DNA of 60,000 nt from the NCBI GenBank assembly GCA_914767715.1, contig OU612069.1, positions 26,411,387 through 26,471,386 on the forward strand, written 5' to 3'. The notes beneath the pieces are model-generated. The model was not told the origin of the DNA, did not search any database, and was given only the letters and a program-made list of their open reading frames with translations. The position numbers and the translations under genes were made by a program. Every line of letters begins with the position of its first letter. Within the stretch, counting starts at the first letter, position 1. The stretch comes from Membranipora membranacea. Taxonomy: Eukaryota > Bryozoa > Gymnolaemata > Cheilostomatida > Membraniporidae. This document shows positions 48,561-60,000 of the stretch, in pieces.

Positions 48561-49883
48561 TGTTAATATAATCCAGGTTATCGTAACCTTACTGGTATGC
48601 AGTGTAAGTCCCAGGATATTTGATCTCAAATTCGATTTGCTGCAGAGTTATAAGAGTTGGAATTATTTGGCCTGGGTCATGACCATCTTTTTGAACTGTG
48701 ACTGATCCACCCTTATTCTCACATTCAGATATGATGTTGACACAATATTCGATCAAAAAGCAAAAAAATTGACTGTCCCTCAACCATTTCTATTACTCCT
48801 TAACTCTTCTAAGCGTCTGATTAAATATCAGTTACCTCTTTCTGTTCACTATGTGGGACATCTAGTCATACAACTTCCACCCCTCCTTGAATTAATTGGG
48901 AATTATACTTGATTTGCAAAGCAAACATGGTATTTGATTGACCCTCTTTTCATATGCTAAGAACAGTCTTTACCTATTCTCAGGCCTTCCTAAGATTTTT
49001 TTCTAGCATACATCTTTCAAATAAGCTTTTCCCCAAGCATATGGCGAGGATATAACCTTTGTTGAAATCGGTCTTGCCGCCGTCAGCCCCTTGAAAGCAT
49101 CCATGATTTCCAGGCTTATCAGCTTCCAAGCCCCAAAATTACCCTCATTGACCATGAGAAGTTGGGTTATAAGGCATTGTAGTTGGCCCTGTCAATATTT
49201 GCCTGTGAGATCAAAGAGTCCATGTATGAGGTAAAATAATCTGAGGACCTGCTCCAGGTCAAAGGCTTCAAATGACCCTAAAACAGCTAAATCGAGGACT
49301 AAAGTTACGATTTAGCAAAGTAAAGCTGCGAGCATTGCATAGAGAATTTGATGTCATACACGCTTGTGTTATGTCTTCCATCATAAAATTGAAGTTGAAT
49401 AAATACTGTTGGTCCATTCACCTCTAGAATTCAGTCAAGAATAAACACATGAAAAGCTTTTAGATCCTAGACAGTATTCCATTCCATGCATCAATGGCTG
49501 CAGTTATTTGAACTTTGAAGTGTATGCACAACAATCCCAGTGATAGGCCAAGTTGAATAGATGGTACTACAGTCAATGCTCTGAATATATACTAAGTGAC
49601 CCAACTTAGACTTCCTGGGAAAAATCATAAATGTTGACAGCTGCTAGCTGTGCAAAATTTCCTCATTGACATTGATAACGCAATTGCATATCTTTCAATT
49701 AGTCATGATAACTCAATTTTCAATTATATCATCATCATGATAAGAATTTTGTATACTAAAAATGATTGATATGGCTCATGTACTCGCCATTGTTTTACTG
49801 ATTATATCAGTAAGTGAAGCTAAGGAAATAAATTTATAACATCATTCAGTTCGCTTGTGGCAAGCAGCGGAAAGAATTTGAAA
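48561..49883. other. Upstream region of gene C
   Basis: Contains the promoter and 5' UTR of gene C by position. No exon, SINE core or obvious motif was recognised. Confidence 0.4.
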
Positions 49884-52800
49884 ATGGGGATCATGCAAAG
49901 CAGCAAATCAAGAAATAACACACACCAGCATGAGGCCACTGAAGATGAACCTCTGATTCAGCCAAGCGATGGCAACTTCAATAACCCTAGTCGCCGTCAG
50001 AAGCTGGCAATAGCTGGATTGATTTCGAGTGACTTTCTAAGACGCGTTGCTTTTCACTTGCTAGTATTCCTACCACTACGCATCCGGCTTTATGACCCGT
50101 TTTTTGCTCCAGATGGACAACTCAAACCTGATGATATCTCTAAAAGGTAACGAAGAATTGATTGCTTGACTGGATGAAGATTACACAGTTTGCTTTAACT
50201 ATTTAATTCAAGTTGATACTATATTATCCGATCATCGTTTTCATGAATGCTGCATGGTGATCTTGATTTTGTTTTGTTACTTGATTTTGCAATCACAACT
50301 GACAAAGGTCTGAAGCATATATTTGAATTTGGCCCACTAGCTAATTAAGCTTAGGAACTGGATACTGAATGTTAAACATCTCACCTGTCTATAAAACATG
50401 AATATTTCTTTTTTAGCCTCAGTTTGATGCCGATTGCATCAGAAGTTGTGCAAAGTCTATGTGCACTTGTATTTGGAGTGGTTTCGGATTCCTGTGTTCG
50501 TAAAACAAAAATGTTACTCATAGGCACCGTGGCGATGTGGTTTTGGTGAGTGATTAGATACTCTGACGACTTTCTCATGCATATGTAATTGACGGGACAG
50601 AATAACATTAAGCCCCAAATGATCTAGGCTTAGGTTACTGAAGGTACAGTTATGAATTATAAATTAGTATCCAATCACCGATTCGCCCTGTTGAATTGAT
50701 AGCATTATCCCATGGCATATTCGACTATCACACTTGAACTTCTTCTTTGGCTTCTCTCATGTGGTACAATATATGCTGGACTAGGCTGGGGTGTGAGTGT
50801 GACCGAGATTCTTAAGTTATTGGCTGAAATATCAGGGTTCGGTGTGGGCCAATTTTCTCTCTGTTTGTAGGCAGGTCAGAGAACACCTGTAGGTTCAATG
50901 AGTCCCAGCAGTCAGTGGGCAATGGGATTAGAACCCATAGAGACTGGCCCTCTACTCCCAAAGTGTGTGAGGTTACCAGGTTGTTTTTATATGTTGAGGT
51001 TCCGACCCAAAGTTACCTAGGTCTAATTCTACAGCAGAACACCAAACCAATAGAACAGCCTGTACAGATTTTGAGTAACAGTTTATGGGAACCATTTGCA
51101 ATAGGCACGACTTGCTTAATTAATTGCTCAACCAAAAAATTTCCCTGATTTAAGAAATTGGTGTAACAAAAAGATGAATTATTAATGATATGAATTATTA
51201 ATTGAATGCACCGTCTAGGAATGCCCTTTTTATGAAGCTCGCTTCAAACTTAGTATTCGTTTAACACCTTATTTCTCTTTAATCAGCTTCACATATTTAG
51301 CCGCAGCGATGTTAGAAGCTGGTCATAAACTAAACTGTACACTGAACAGGACGCTAGATGGAAAGCAGTATCCACACTGTGAATTAGATGGCCTTATCTC
51401 AACTGGGAGAGCAAAAGGAAAAGATATAATAACATTATACATGTCTGTGATATTAGTGCTTTCTTGCTTCAAGTCTATGCTTATGACAGCAACACCAGCG
51501 TTGGCTGGGGACCAGGTAAGCATTTTTTAATTTTTTTTAGTATTTGGAACTGTTCCCCAAGCAAAAACAACCCAGGTACTCTTGGCAATACTGTAAACTG
51601 TCCAGGAGACAATTACAACAGGCCCAATGTCAGCTGCTCCCCCCCCCCCCCTTATTGTAAACTCTCCCCCTCTATTGTAAACTGTGCCCTGTATTGTAAA
51701 GGGTCTCCCCTAACTTGCTGACTGTTCCATCTAAAAGTACCATCATTTAAAGATCATTATGGTAAGGTCAGGTCATCTATCCGGTTGGAACCATGATTTG
51801 CTGGCTTCCATTATGATGATGTCAGGGGTACAAGGTGATGGAGGTTGTAACTTATCTAAATAATGAATATGGTTATTGAGTATTAAATTTCTCTCTTTCA
51901 TAAATTTCCTATTTGAACTAGTCTTCACAGACACCAGTTTTTTGGTGAGACTCGTAAGTTTGAAAGATGTCCGATTTGCTGAGGACACATGTAATAGATT
52001 GGGACAGTTTACAATAGGCCTGTTGCTATTGTAAAATGTCCTCGGAACAGTTTAAAATAATTTTAAGTGTCCTTGGGTTGTTTACGCACTGGAAACAGTT
52101 TAAAACACTGCACCATCTACATTGTTGTCAATGCTCATTATTCTGTCTTTTTAGATTCTATTGTTATTTTAGATGAGAGAAAGGGAGGCATTGAAACCGC
52201 TCTATACAATATCATTTTGGTTTTGGACACTTGGAGACACAGCTGCAATCATCATTGTTGGTTCTATCAGTCTGTCGTATGATGCTACCGAAATCACTCG
52301 AGTGCCGGGGGAACTTCAGGATAAATTCCGCTCCATGTTTGTCTGCATTGCTGTTATGACCTTGGTAACATCAACACTTAGCACATTAATAATATTTTCT
52401 GGTAAGTTGGATCATTAATGCAAAGTTTCTTGATGCCATAGCAAATACAGAAATCTCAGTTTGCGCCCACTTCTCAGCACATCACATCACCAATAGGAAA
52501 TTTTACTACCGGTGCTGAATACACAAGCATTCAAATTGAAATATTGGTATCTGTTTCAGTTATTTACTCAAAGTCTGTAAGAGAACCTCGATCTGATACA
52601 AGTGTCATTGTAAACACTCTTGGTATTTGGAGACAAGCCTGCAAAAGAAGAGAGTGAGTAGAACTGTATAAATGCACTAGTTTATAAACTGGCTGATCAA
52701 TGCGTCTTTTAAGTTCTAAATTGACAGCTAGATTGAGCTTGACTCGATTGGCAAGTAGTTGAAAAACCAGGCTTTTGTAGGAACTTCATTTGAACCATGT

Positions 52801-55800
52801 GTGGTTTTACTCAGATCACAACTCTGCATTCACATATATTTAGGAGCTTGGCGCTCTTTCTTGGAAGTTTTATGCCATATGTGGGCTCTCAAAAACCTCC
52901 CAATATAATATAAAAATAAGATGTGTTCACATTGATGCTCTTCATCACCTGTATGTAATAAAGACTTCCAGCGCTCTAGTTTGCACTTCCTGCCAAACCA
53001 ACAAATTAGCTGGTCTTTATTTCTCCAGCCAGCAAAAGGAGGGAGAGTCTTTTCTTTCAACTGCTGCCCACAAAAATGGTGGAGATTTTCCTGAGCAGGC
53101 GGTGAATGAGAGGGAGCATTTTGGGAAGTACTCTCTAGTCATACTCTGTATTCTGCCACTTGCTTACAGTACATGGCTTCCAACAGAATATGTAAGTAAT
53201 GGGTCATAGGCCCATCCTTTGACTTACTGCTGTTATTAACCCCAACTGCAAGCCGTCACTGAATTCGATCCTGGAACAGCAGATTGTAAACCCTGATATC
53301 TGGAAAAAATATCTAAAATAAAACTGATCAGTAAATATCTTATAATTGGAGCAAATCAATTTCTATAGTTATGCCACTATCAGTTTGTTGATTTAGCTGA
53401 GAAACCATCTTAGATTCATGAAGTTTCCAAAATTACTGATTGATTTCTGTCTTTGGAATGAATTGTATAACTGGCCACAATTTTCATATTTAAGTCACAA
53501 AAAACATGATGCTCGGAACAGGAACATCAAAAAGATCATTAACTTACAAACTATAATGTTTCTGACACAAATGTAACTTTTTTTACAATAAAACAGTTTT
53601 TCATGCTTTCAAATTCTACATGGGGATAAATTATTCATTACCTATTAAAAAACGAAAAAGAGAAAAGGTTGATTGGCTCTGGTAAGTTCTGAATATTTCT
53701 AGGAAAAATCCGATTTAATGGGGCATACAGCTCCGCAATTATTTTGTCACTGTTCAGCTGTTCTTATAAATGATCCATTTCTTATCTCTAATATATTATT
53801 ACACAGGAGTCATCTACACCATCAATGAAGTGTGGGAATGAGACAACTTTGGAGCTTGATCCTGGCAGAGAAGGGGTATGTGTTTTTTTTTCATGGATGA
53901 GTTAATATATAGGCAGTACATAGATTAATAGATTTTTTCAGTTTCCAGAATGACAAAGCCAGGCAATTATTACCTGTAAACATTGATAATAATATGACAG
54001 TTTGGAGTTCAAAGTATAAGATCTTTCATGATCAATCAAATCCATTATAGTGAACTTTCGCTTTTCAGACAAGCCAAAGCTACTAAACCAGTAGAAAGAA
54101 GGCATATTTTCTTTCTTTCTTAGATAATCATCAGAGTGATCCAACAAGGCACAAGTTTGGTGGTCATACCGGCAATATATGCAATCTCATACATACTTAA
54201 CCGCAAATGGGGTATAAACATCAATTTGCTTCATCGAATCGTGGCAGGACTGTGCTGTATGATCATCACTCAGATTTGCTATGTCTTACAAAGCGGTAAG
54301 GTTTCTTTGAAAATAATATGATACAGACGTCCAAAGGAATATGTAGTCCAGCAGATAGTTATGCAATATTTTGACAATTAAAAAAAATGTAGCTCTCCTC
54401 AGTACATATTATATGTAGTGCTAGATATTGCCCCTTTTACATCAACAACATGCGTTAGGTTTGAAAACCTAGTGCTGTAACAGCGCAATAGGCTAACCAC
54501 TTGAATGTATTATAGAGATCTGATAAGCTCAGTGAACTAAGTAAACTAACTGCAAAATGTAACTAACTGTCAAAAATCAGTAATTTATATAATATTTAGA
54601 AGTGGTTGCATGTTGCGCTAGTACAGGACTATGTTTTAACACCTCGTAGTTGTTTTTGATGAATAACGCCACAACGCCACACAACTTACCCATAATTGCT
54701 ATGAATTCTTTCATTTTCAGAATATTGCTACAGCAGAACTAGCTGCCAGACTATAAACTGCTTAGGCCCTTCAGTAATCTTTAATTGTGTAACTAAAGCA
54801 TCAATGAAATAAACCTTAGGATAATCAGATGAACTTCTCCGGTTAATAAACTTCAAAATTAACCCAAGAACAGCTCAATTTGGCCACTAGGACTGGGGTT
54901 ACGGCTTATCAAAGTAAATTATTGCTAACACACGCCCGCTCGCAAGCTTTCTGTGGGGGGAGATGATGCCATAAACATGCATCTTGCGTGTATGTCCACC
55001 ATTATTAACTTTTGACTCATGTAATATCATGTAATCATAGAGATCAATCCAAAGTAAAAAATTGAAGGATATAAAGACTGTTTTTGAGGTGTTGAAAGTT
55101 AAAGATGGATTGTACTTTATCTTTGGATCATGAGTTATTCTGAGTTTCTTAGCCTTCAACATCTATATCTCAGTGATCTAAGGTATTATATTATATCTGG
55201 CTGTTTGGTGAAGGTTAGATAGGTTTCAGTAGGGTTATGATATTAATAAGATTACAACATAGAGCATTTCTCAGACTGGTCTGCCTATGGAAGTGACCTT
55301 TTGAAGCTCATAAGCTGCAGAAAAAGCTTTGGCAACACCAATCTCAATTTCATGGATGCTTTATCAATGTATTTTAGGACTAAGCTGGTTTATGAAGCGC
55401 ATTAGCTACTGCTCAATCATTTAGTTTCGAGGGTATCACTCGCTGTTGAAAGCTTACATTTTTGAATTTCAGGGAAATATGACTTTTCTATACCAAACTT
55501 CATCTTCCAGGGAATAAGTATTGCTTTCATCTATACTGCAGGTAAGATAGAATTCATTAGATTTTTTGCGATTGGAATTTTAAACTTTGCACTCTTTCCA
55601 AATTCAATGCCTTACTTGGTTATTGGAACCAGCACTCTATGAGATTGAACATATATTGAGGTAATCTAACTTGCAATCAAATTTGAATTAAATAAATGCT
55701 GTGCTTACCATTTCTATGTCATAGCAGAGCCAGAAGAGACTCAGATATTAGGACTCGTATGGATCCCTACTGTGTTAATAAAACGTTGGTCTTTACCTTG

Positions 55801-56163
55801 GCTATTAATATTGTGTCCGAGTAAATGAAACCGCTTTATCTGTGGTCTGTAAATTTCCGACTTATCAATGTTTCAACTCTTCAGTCAGTAACTTTATTTA
55901 GCTTCTTTAAAAATTGGACATCATTATATTGTTTTTATTTAGGGTATGAGTTGGCAATTATATCAGCGCCGAGATCCATGCAGGCCACAGCTATGGGAAT
56001 ATTGATTTCCGTTGATCGCATTCCTAATCTGGTACTGCTTGCTGTCAACCAAACCCCTGGTGCAACTTTGACGAATACTTATTACTACGTTGGAGTGGCA
56101 CTTGATATACTATCTATTTTATTGTTGATTATCATTCACAAACGCTGGCACTTTTTTGATTAA
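49884..56163 (+). CDS. POT/PTR2 (SLC15-like) transporter, gene C
   Basis: Exons 49884-50146, 50417-50545, 51287-51515, 52173-52401, 52560-52653, 53029-53191, 53807-53875, 54124-54295, 55473-55541 and 55943-56163 join in frame to 545 residues plus TAA. All introns are GT-AG and phases match gene B. ATG 49884 is the first in-frame ATG; a second lies nine bases on. Family marks are TM1 LISSDFLRRVAFH, TM2 FGVVSDSCVRKTKMLL, TPALAGDQ, SFWFWTLGDTAA and ISAPRSMQATAMG. The short N terminus contains DEPLIQP, a possible acidic dileucine-type sorting signal (inference). Predicted 12-TM proton-linked peptide-type carrier without the ExxER glutamates. The truncated copy at 43935-45616 is its nearest relative. 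Confidence 0.88.
50855..50985 (-). repeat. tRNA-derived SINE copy in gene C intron 2
   Basis: Minus-strand copy of the SINE core (about 50862-50890), followed by the degraded tRNA-like region with a B-box-like GGGTTCTAATCC. Confidence 0.55.
51580..52110 (+). repeat. Low-complexity TATTGTAAAC-type repeats and poly(C), gene C intron 3
   Basis: Irregular repeats of TTGTAAACTGT/TTTACAATA-like motifs surround a run of about 12 C at 51640-51651. No coding content. Confidence 0.55.
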
Positions 56164-56617
56164 ATTGATTTATTCACATATCACTGTCAATTTATGATAA
56201 GTGAACGCAAACTGGAAAAATATGCAGATGTCCTTCAAAATCCTAAAGCGGACTCTTGTAGTTTTAAGATACTTGCTAAGATGTTGGATTTATTTTAAGA
56301 CATAGGCCTAACAGTTTCTTAGATTTATTTGGTGTTATTGGAAAACCATAACTGGTACTTCCGACCCGACACCAACTTGATGCCAGGGACCTGACTCAGA
56401 GACATGCCAGCTTGAAAAATTTATGAACAATATCGTGCGCATCCTTACTGCAAGAATTTCTTCGTTAAAATTTGTCATTGGGTCATACTAAGGGCTCAGA
56501 ATGGGCCCTGTCTTTTCTTATGAAATCGTTGTGTTTGTCATTACACTGGACTTAGTGTCATATATTGCTGTGCCGGTGCTACTGAAAACTGCGGGTGTAT
56601 TGTACGCATTAGGAGTA

Positions 56618-56785
56618 GGAGGTAGCTCAGTTGGTTAAAGCGCCTGCCCTTTAACGCGCAAGCGTTGGAGGTCCTGGGTTCGAATCTCGATGCGGTCATA
56701 TGACGCCCCAGGTGTGCTCCGACCTGCCTGCAAACTGAGAGCAACTTGGCGCCGAATACGGCGGCCGCGCCCTTAAGGCACTGAT
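56618..56785 (+). repeat. tRNA-derived SINE, most complete copy
   Basis: The head GGTAGCTCAGTTGGTTAAAG carries an A box, and a B box GGGTTCGAATCTC lies about 50 bases on, at tRNA-like spacing. It continues without a break into the shared core (AGGTGTGCTCCGACCTGCC) and the GGCGGCCGC tail, so it is a SINE and not a free tRNA gene. Confidence 0.7.
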
Positions 56786-57254
56786 ATTTCTCAGTCCTCG
56801 GACGGAGACAACACTTGCGATTTTAACCCACATTGTGTTGTTATTAACATCAACTGTCATAATCATCAGTAAATAAAATATTCAGGAAACATATAAAAAT
56901 TTCACTGAGTATTTCTTAGCTTGTATTCGTTGCTTGCCTTCATTTTCACCATCATGTCTTGTTTGTGGAAAAATACCCCACGTCAAAATGTTGATATTCA
57001 CCAATCTGAATGATGACTTCAATTACTACAAGCTAAGAATAGTATCGGTAGTAATAAACAACAAGATTTATTTATTTACAGGTCCTAGATCAATCATGTG
57101 TTTCATGAAATATATGTTTGCTACAGAGGATCAGTTGGCTGTATCGGCTGATTATTAACCAGTCAAACTAGTAGTTGAGCTTTCTTTTACATGAGCACTC
57201 CACTTATGCAATAAGTCTCAGTGAGCATAATTATTTGGTATTTCAATATCATGA

Positions 57255-57680
57255 ATTCAAATCCGATGTTCGGTGAATGATAATCTGTTTTGATTTCCTA
57301 CAAGTTTGCCCACATGCATCATTCTCTGATAAACTGCATCAAGATCAATTCATCAACTTTTAGTGGGCATTATGTACGAAAATAATGAAGAGATACAATT
57401 GGAAACATATGGAGCAAAATTATTCTAATTAAGATAATGATGGTAGTTCCCTGTACAATAGTATTCTGTATTCAATACTCAGTGTTAATCATGAGTTAAA
57501 ATCCGATGTTCAGTGAATGATAATTTGTTTTGATTTCCTACCAGTTAGCCCACATCCATCATTCCCAGATAAACTTTATCAAGATCAATTAATCAACTTT
57601 TACTGGCCATTGTGTAAGAAAATAATGAAGAGATACAATTGGAAACATATGGAGCAAAATCATTCTAATTAATTAAGCTC
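57255..57680 (+). repeat. 240-bp tandem duplication
   Basis: Two copies of a roughly 190-bp segment starting at ATCCGATGTTC (57261 and 57501), period 240 bp, about 90% alike. No gene content. Confidence 0.85.
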
Positions 57681-57859
57681 GCTACAACCTGCTAATCACC
57701 GTTCACTAACTCTTGTAACACTATAAGTTCTGCGTAACATGACTGTACCATATATATCACTAGTATCGCTGCTGTGGAGCCTAGACGTATATCACGATCA
57801 AGGAGCGCCCGCCGCCCACCAGTGATTAATGAACGCAAGAACAACCAAAACATCACTGT

Positions 57860-58600
57860 AGGTGCAAATCATACTCATTTTATTTTCAGTGGCGGATTCG
57901 GTCGACCAAAACCGCCAATAAAGAATTTTTATTTCAGACAGGTGAGCACGACTACCACAATAAGTATACTGATCATGTGCTATATACTATTCATGATTTC
58001 TTCAAGACCGGAAACCTTGCCAGTGCTAGGTACTAGTGTCTAGTGCTTTGCAATTAAGTTTGTACTAGTTGGGAAATAGAAACATGGCTAGTGCTTATGG
58101 TTTCTATGATCGATGCCAATTATGTGACAGTTATGGGATCAGCCAACCATAGCTATGGATGTGGTAATCCAGCATCTCATCATTCATGTAAGTCAACTGC
58201 AGGACAGGTTTCACAATACTGTCATAGTACTACTAAACAAGTAAGTATGTTTTTATGTATGTATGATCAAGGAATAACAGGTCCTCCTTGGTAGTCACGA
58301 GAACCTAGTACTGGCAAGGTTTCCGTTCTTGAGGAAATTATGGAGGGAGCTGTGCTCACCTGTCTGCAAAAAAATTAATTCTTTATTGGCGGTTTTGGTC
58401 GACCAAAACTTACCACTTACAAGAAAACGAATATGATTTGCAGCTACTGTGTCGGTTTTGCTCGACCAAAACCGCAACTAAAAAAGAAAACAAGAATGAT
58501 TTGCAGCGACAGTGGCGGATTTGGTGGACCAAAACCGCCAATAGTTACAGGCACTTGGGATATCATGTGGGAAAAAGTGGCGGTTTTGGTCAACCGTACA
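57860..58600. repeat. Foldback cluster of a GGCGGTTTTGGTCGACC palindrome
   Basis: A 26-bp palindrome (GGCGGTTTTGGTC joined to its complement) appears intact or slightly mutated near 57892, 58385, 58452, 58513 and 58578. Segments 57890-58040 and 58297-58420 are also inverted copies of each other. It looks like head-to-head termini of a small DNA transposon. No coding assignment. Confidence 0.7.
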
Positions 58601-59063
58601 CATGACCGGTTAGTGCAAACCTGTTTCTGTCTGGGTTGAGTTATGGGTGGTGCTCTTTGCTAAACAGAATCTTTAGTTGACCAGAAATAAAATCATCCAG
58701 CTAAAAAAAGGACGTATAAAAAAAGCTAAAATGTGCAACATTACACTGTGATACCGAGAACAGGCTTTCAGTTACCCCCCTCTTTTCATGCACTTTTGTT
58801 CTTAGATTATTATATACCATATGTGAAATATCCTGTAAAGCATTATCTAGATCAAGTTTAATCCAGTTTGCGCCCCTTTCACTGGTCTTGCCAGAGGGTT
58901 TTTGTCTACGGTGTGACCAGTGGAGGGAAGCAACTCCGAATGCAGGCAAATTTACTACTATTTTATCTGAGCGGGTAACTCCATAAGAGATTGACTTTAA
59001 TGATATGAGAACAGTACGATTATTTATTCCAATTGATGTCAGAACATAATGTTTATCGTACAG

Positions 59064-59222
59064 TGGTGGTAATAAGAGAAAGCTGAGCACTGCTATTGCG
59101 CTTGTTGGAGATCCTGCTGTTGTTTTCCTTTATGAACCGACAACAGGAATGTGGTGACCACATATCGTCAAGATGGAAACACAATCATCCTCACGTCTCA
59201 CAGTAGTTCTGAAGTCAAGCTT
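59064..59222 (+). pseudogene. ABCA-type ABC transporter nucleotide-binding fragment
   Basis: Plus-strand translation gives the ABC signature [20 protein letters not shown], then a Walker B region FLYEPTTGM, and after a deletion of about ten residues RQDGNTIILTSHS (H-loop region). Order and sequence match ABCA-family NBDs, which hydrolyse ATP to drive lipid transport. The Walker B aspartate is replaced by Tyr, and a stop (TGG TGA) follows GM in the original frame. The splice donor after TSHS does not fit the next exon cleanly. It may be a decayed exon, an allele with errors, or part of a wider pseudogene. Confidence 0.6.
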
Positions 59223-59778
59223 AAGGTTTCTTTAAGATTCACCCAATATTTGGTTTTCCCCCCATCCCCGCATAACAACTAAACAATTAAATCCACTCAA
59301 TGGTCAGTCTGCGCATGTGCGAACTGTTGAGGCATACGTTCGTCTCTGCAGCATAGGGCTTGAATTAATTCACCTAGACTGAGTACCAAAATTTGGAAAA
59401 CAATGGAAACCCATATTTTGGAAATATTTGGGCCTAAATGGAACACTGGTTTTGATATCTCATATCCTTGAACCCTGGGAGTTGCCTTTCTTGATGGAAG
59501 GCAGCGCCACCACTGCTGTGCTGCAGAGATAGACTATGTCACAAGGCTATCCTGCAAGCAGAATGCTCAATGGTTCTCACAAACACTCATACTCATAGAA
59601 AAGTATGAATTATTGTGTATTTTAGACTTATCCCATTATTTCCTGTATCAAACACTGCACCTATCTGACTGTGACGGTTCATTGATAAAAAACTATGAAG
59701 CTCGGAAAAACTTACTAGGTTTAAATAAATTATTACGTTTGATCGATACTGGAAAGGGGACACTGCTCTATTTTACAG

Positions 59779-60000
59779 CATGGAGGAATGCGAAGCTCTA
59801 TGTACTAGGATCGGAATCATGGTAAACGGCAAATTAGGGAACAATTTAGGAACAACCCAGCATCTCAAGACTAAGTTTGGTGCTGGCTACACAATCATTG
59901 TTAGATTAATAAACGGAATGAAGGCAGGCGGCCAAGGAGACGCTGCTAAATCACTGGCTGCATCAATGACCTCTTTGAAGAATTTCATAGAAAAGGAGCT
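59779..60000 (+). CDS. ABCA-type ABC transporter, exon running off the window
   Basis: After the acceptor TATTTTACAG the frame reads [20 protein letters not shown], then [20 protein letters not shown], and stays open to the window end. This is the segment following the H-loop in ABCA proteins ([23 protein letters not shown]), leading into the C-terminal region. With the fragment at 59064-59222 it suggests an ABCA gene on plus whose remaining 3' part is outside the window. I could not find the upstream Walker A exon, so the locus may be truncated. Confidence 0.7.

Noticed and set aside
56618-56698. Possible tRNA gene
   Set aside because: It has good A and B boxes but runs directly into a SINE core found at other sites, so it is the head of a SINE.
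57774-58043. Arg/Ser-rich 89-codon open frame
   Set aside because: It overlaps the palindrome cluster and its inverted repeat, with no domain and no splice support.

Overview
The window is animal nuclear DNA. It has spliced genes with GT-AG introns, mostly short, in AT-rich sequence full of transposons and foldback repeats. A marine invertebrate such as a sponge would fit the compact introns, the local POT gene family and the mix of P-like, BEL/Pao, LINE and tRNA-SINE elements. The sequence alone does not prove the taxon.

The core is a small family of proton-coupled oligopeptide transporter-like genes (POT/PTR2, SLC15 type). Gene A (7740-13245, minus) and gene B (14000-22400, plus) are divergent, with 754 bp between their ATGs. 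Gene C (49884-56163, plus) lies 27 kb away. A truncated fourth copy (about 43935-45616, plus) is a pseudogene upstream of C. All three complete genes have ten coding exons with equivalent boundaries, so they are paralogs from local duplication. Reading the exons through gives 586 (A), 575 (B) and 545 (C) residues. All three keep the POT core (GDQ motif, W-(F/C)-W-x-(L/M)-G segment, SxPRS(M/V)Q segment) but lack the paired glutamates of the TM1 ExxER motif.

Between B and the truncated copy, an importin-alpha (karyopherin alpha) gene lies on the minus strand (24336-35652). Its exon/intron structure and most intron phases survive, but it carries a stop codon and frame breaks, so it looks like an unprocessed pseudogene. 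One of its introns holds a 5.5-kb P-like foldback transposon (28036-33520) with an exact 8-bp target duplication. That element contains a two-exon gene for a stand-alone THAP zinc finger. Its left arm was later hit by a second transposon (28132-30408) with 60-bp terminal inverted repeats and a 9-bp target duplication.

From 36.4 to 43.2 kb lies one BEL/Pao LTR retrotransposon in two complementary halves facing opposite ways. The left half carries late RT, integrase and an LTR on plus. The right half carries an LTR, gag, protease and early RT on minus. This is the layout expected if an LTR end joined to an internal site of the same element. From 46.05 to 48.55 kb is a 2.5-kb element with long inverted repeats packed with a GTCGCAA motif. 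Other repeats include a TTAA-flanked foldback with tRNA-like arms (5321-6051), a second P-like copy (about 1418-3822), a tRNA-derived SINE family, a LINE fragment in gene B intron 9, a 29-bp minisatellite, a palindrome cluster (57.9-58.6 kb) and several tandem duplications. The right edge enters an ABCA-type ABC transporter gene (59.06 kb to the end, plus), and the left edge holds one unidentified terminal coding exon on minus.
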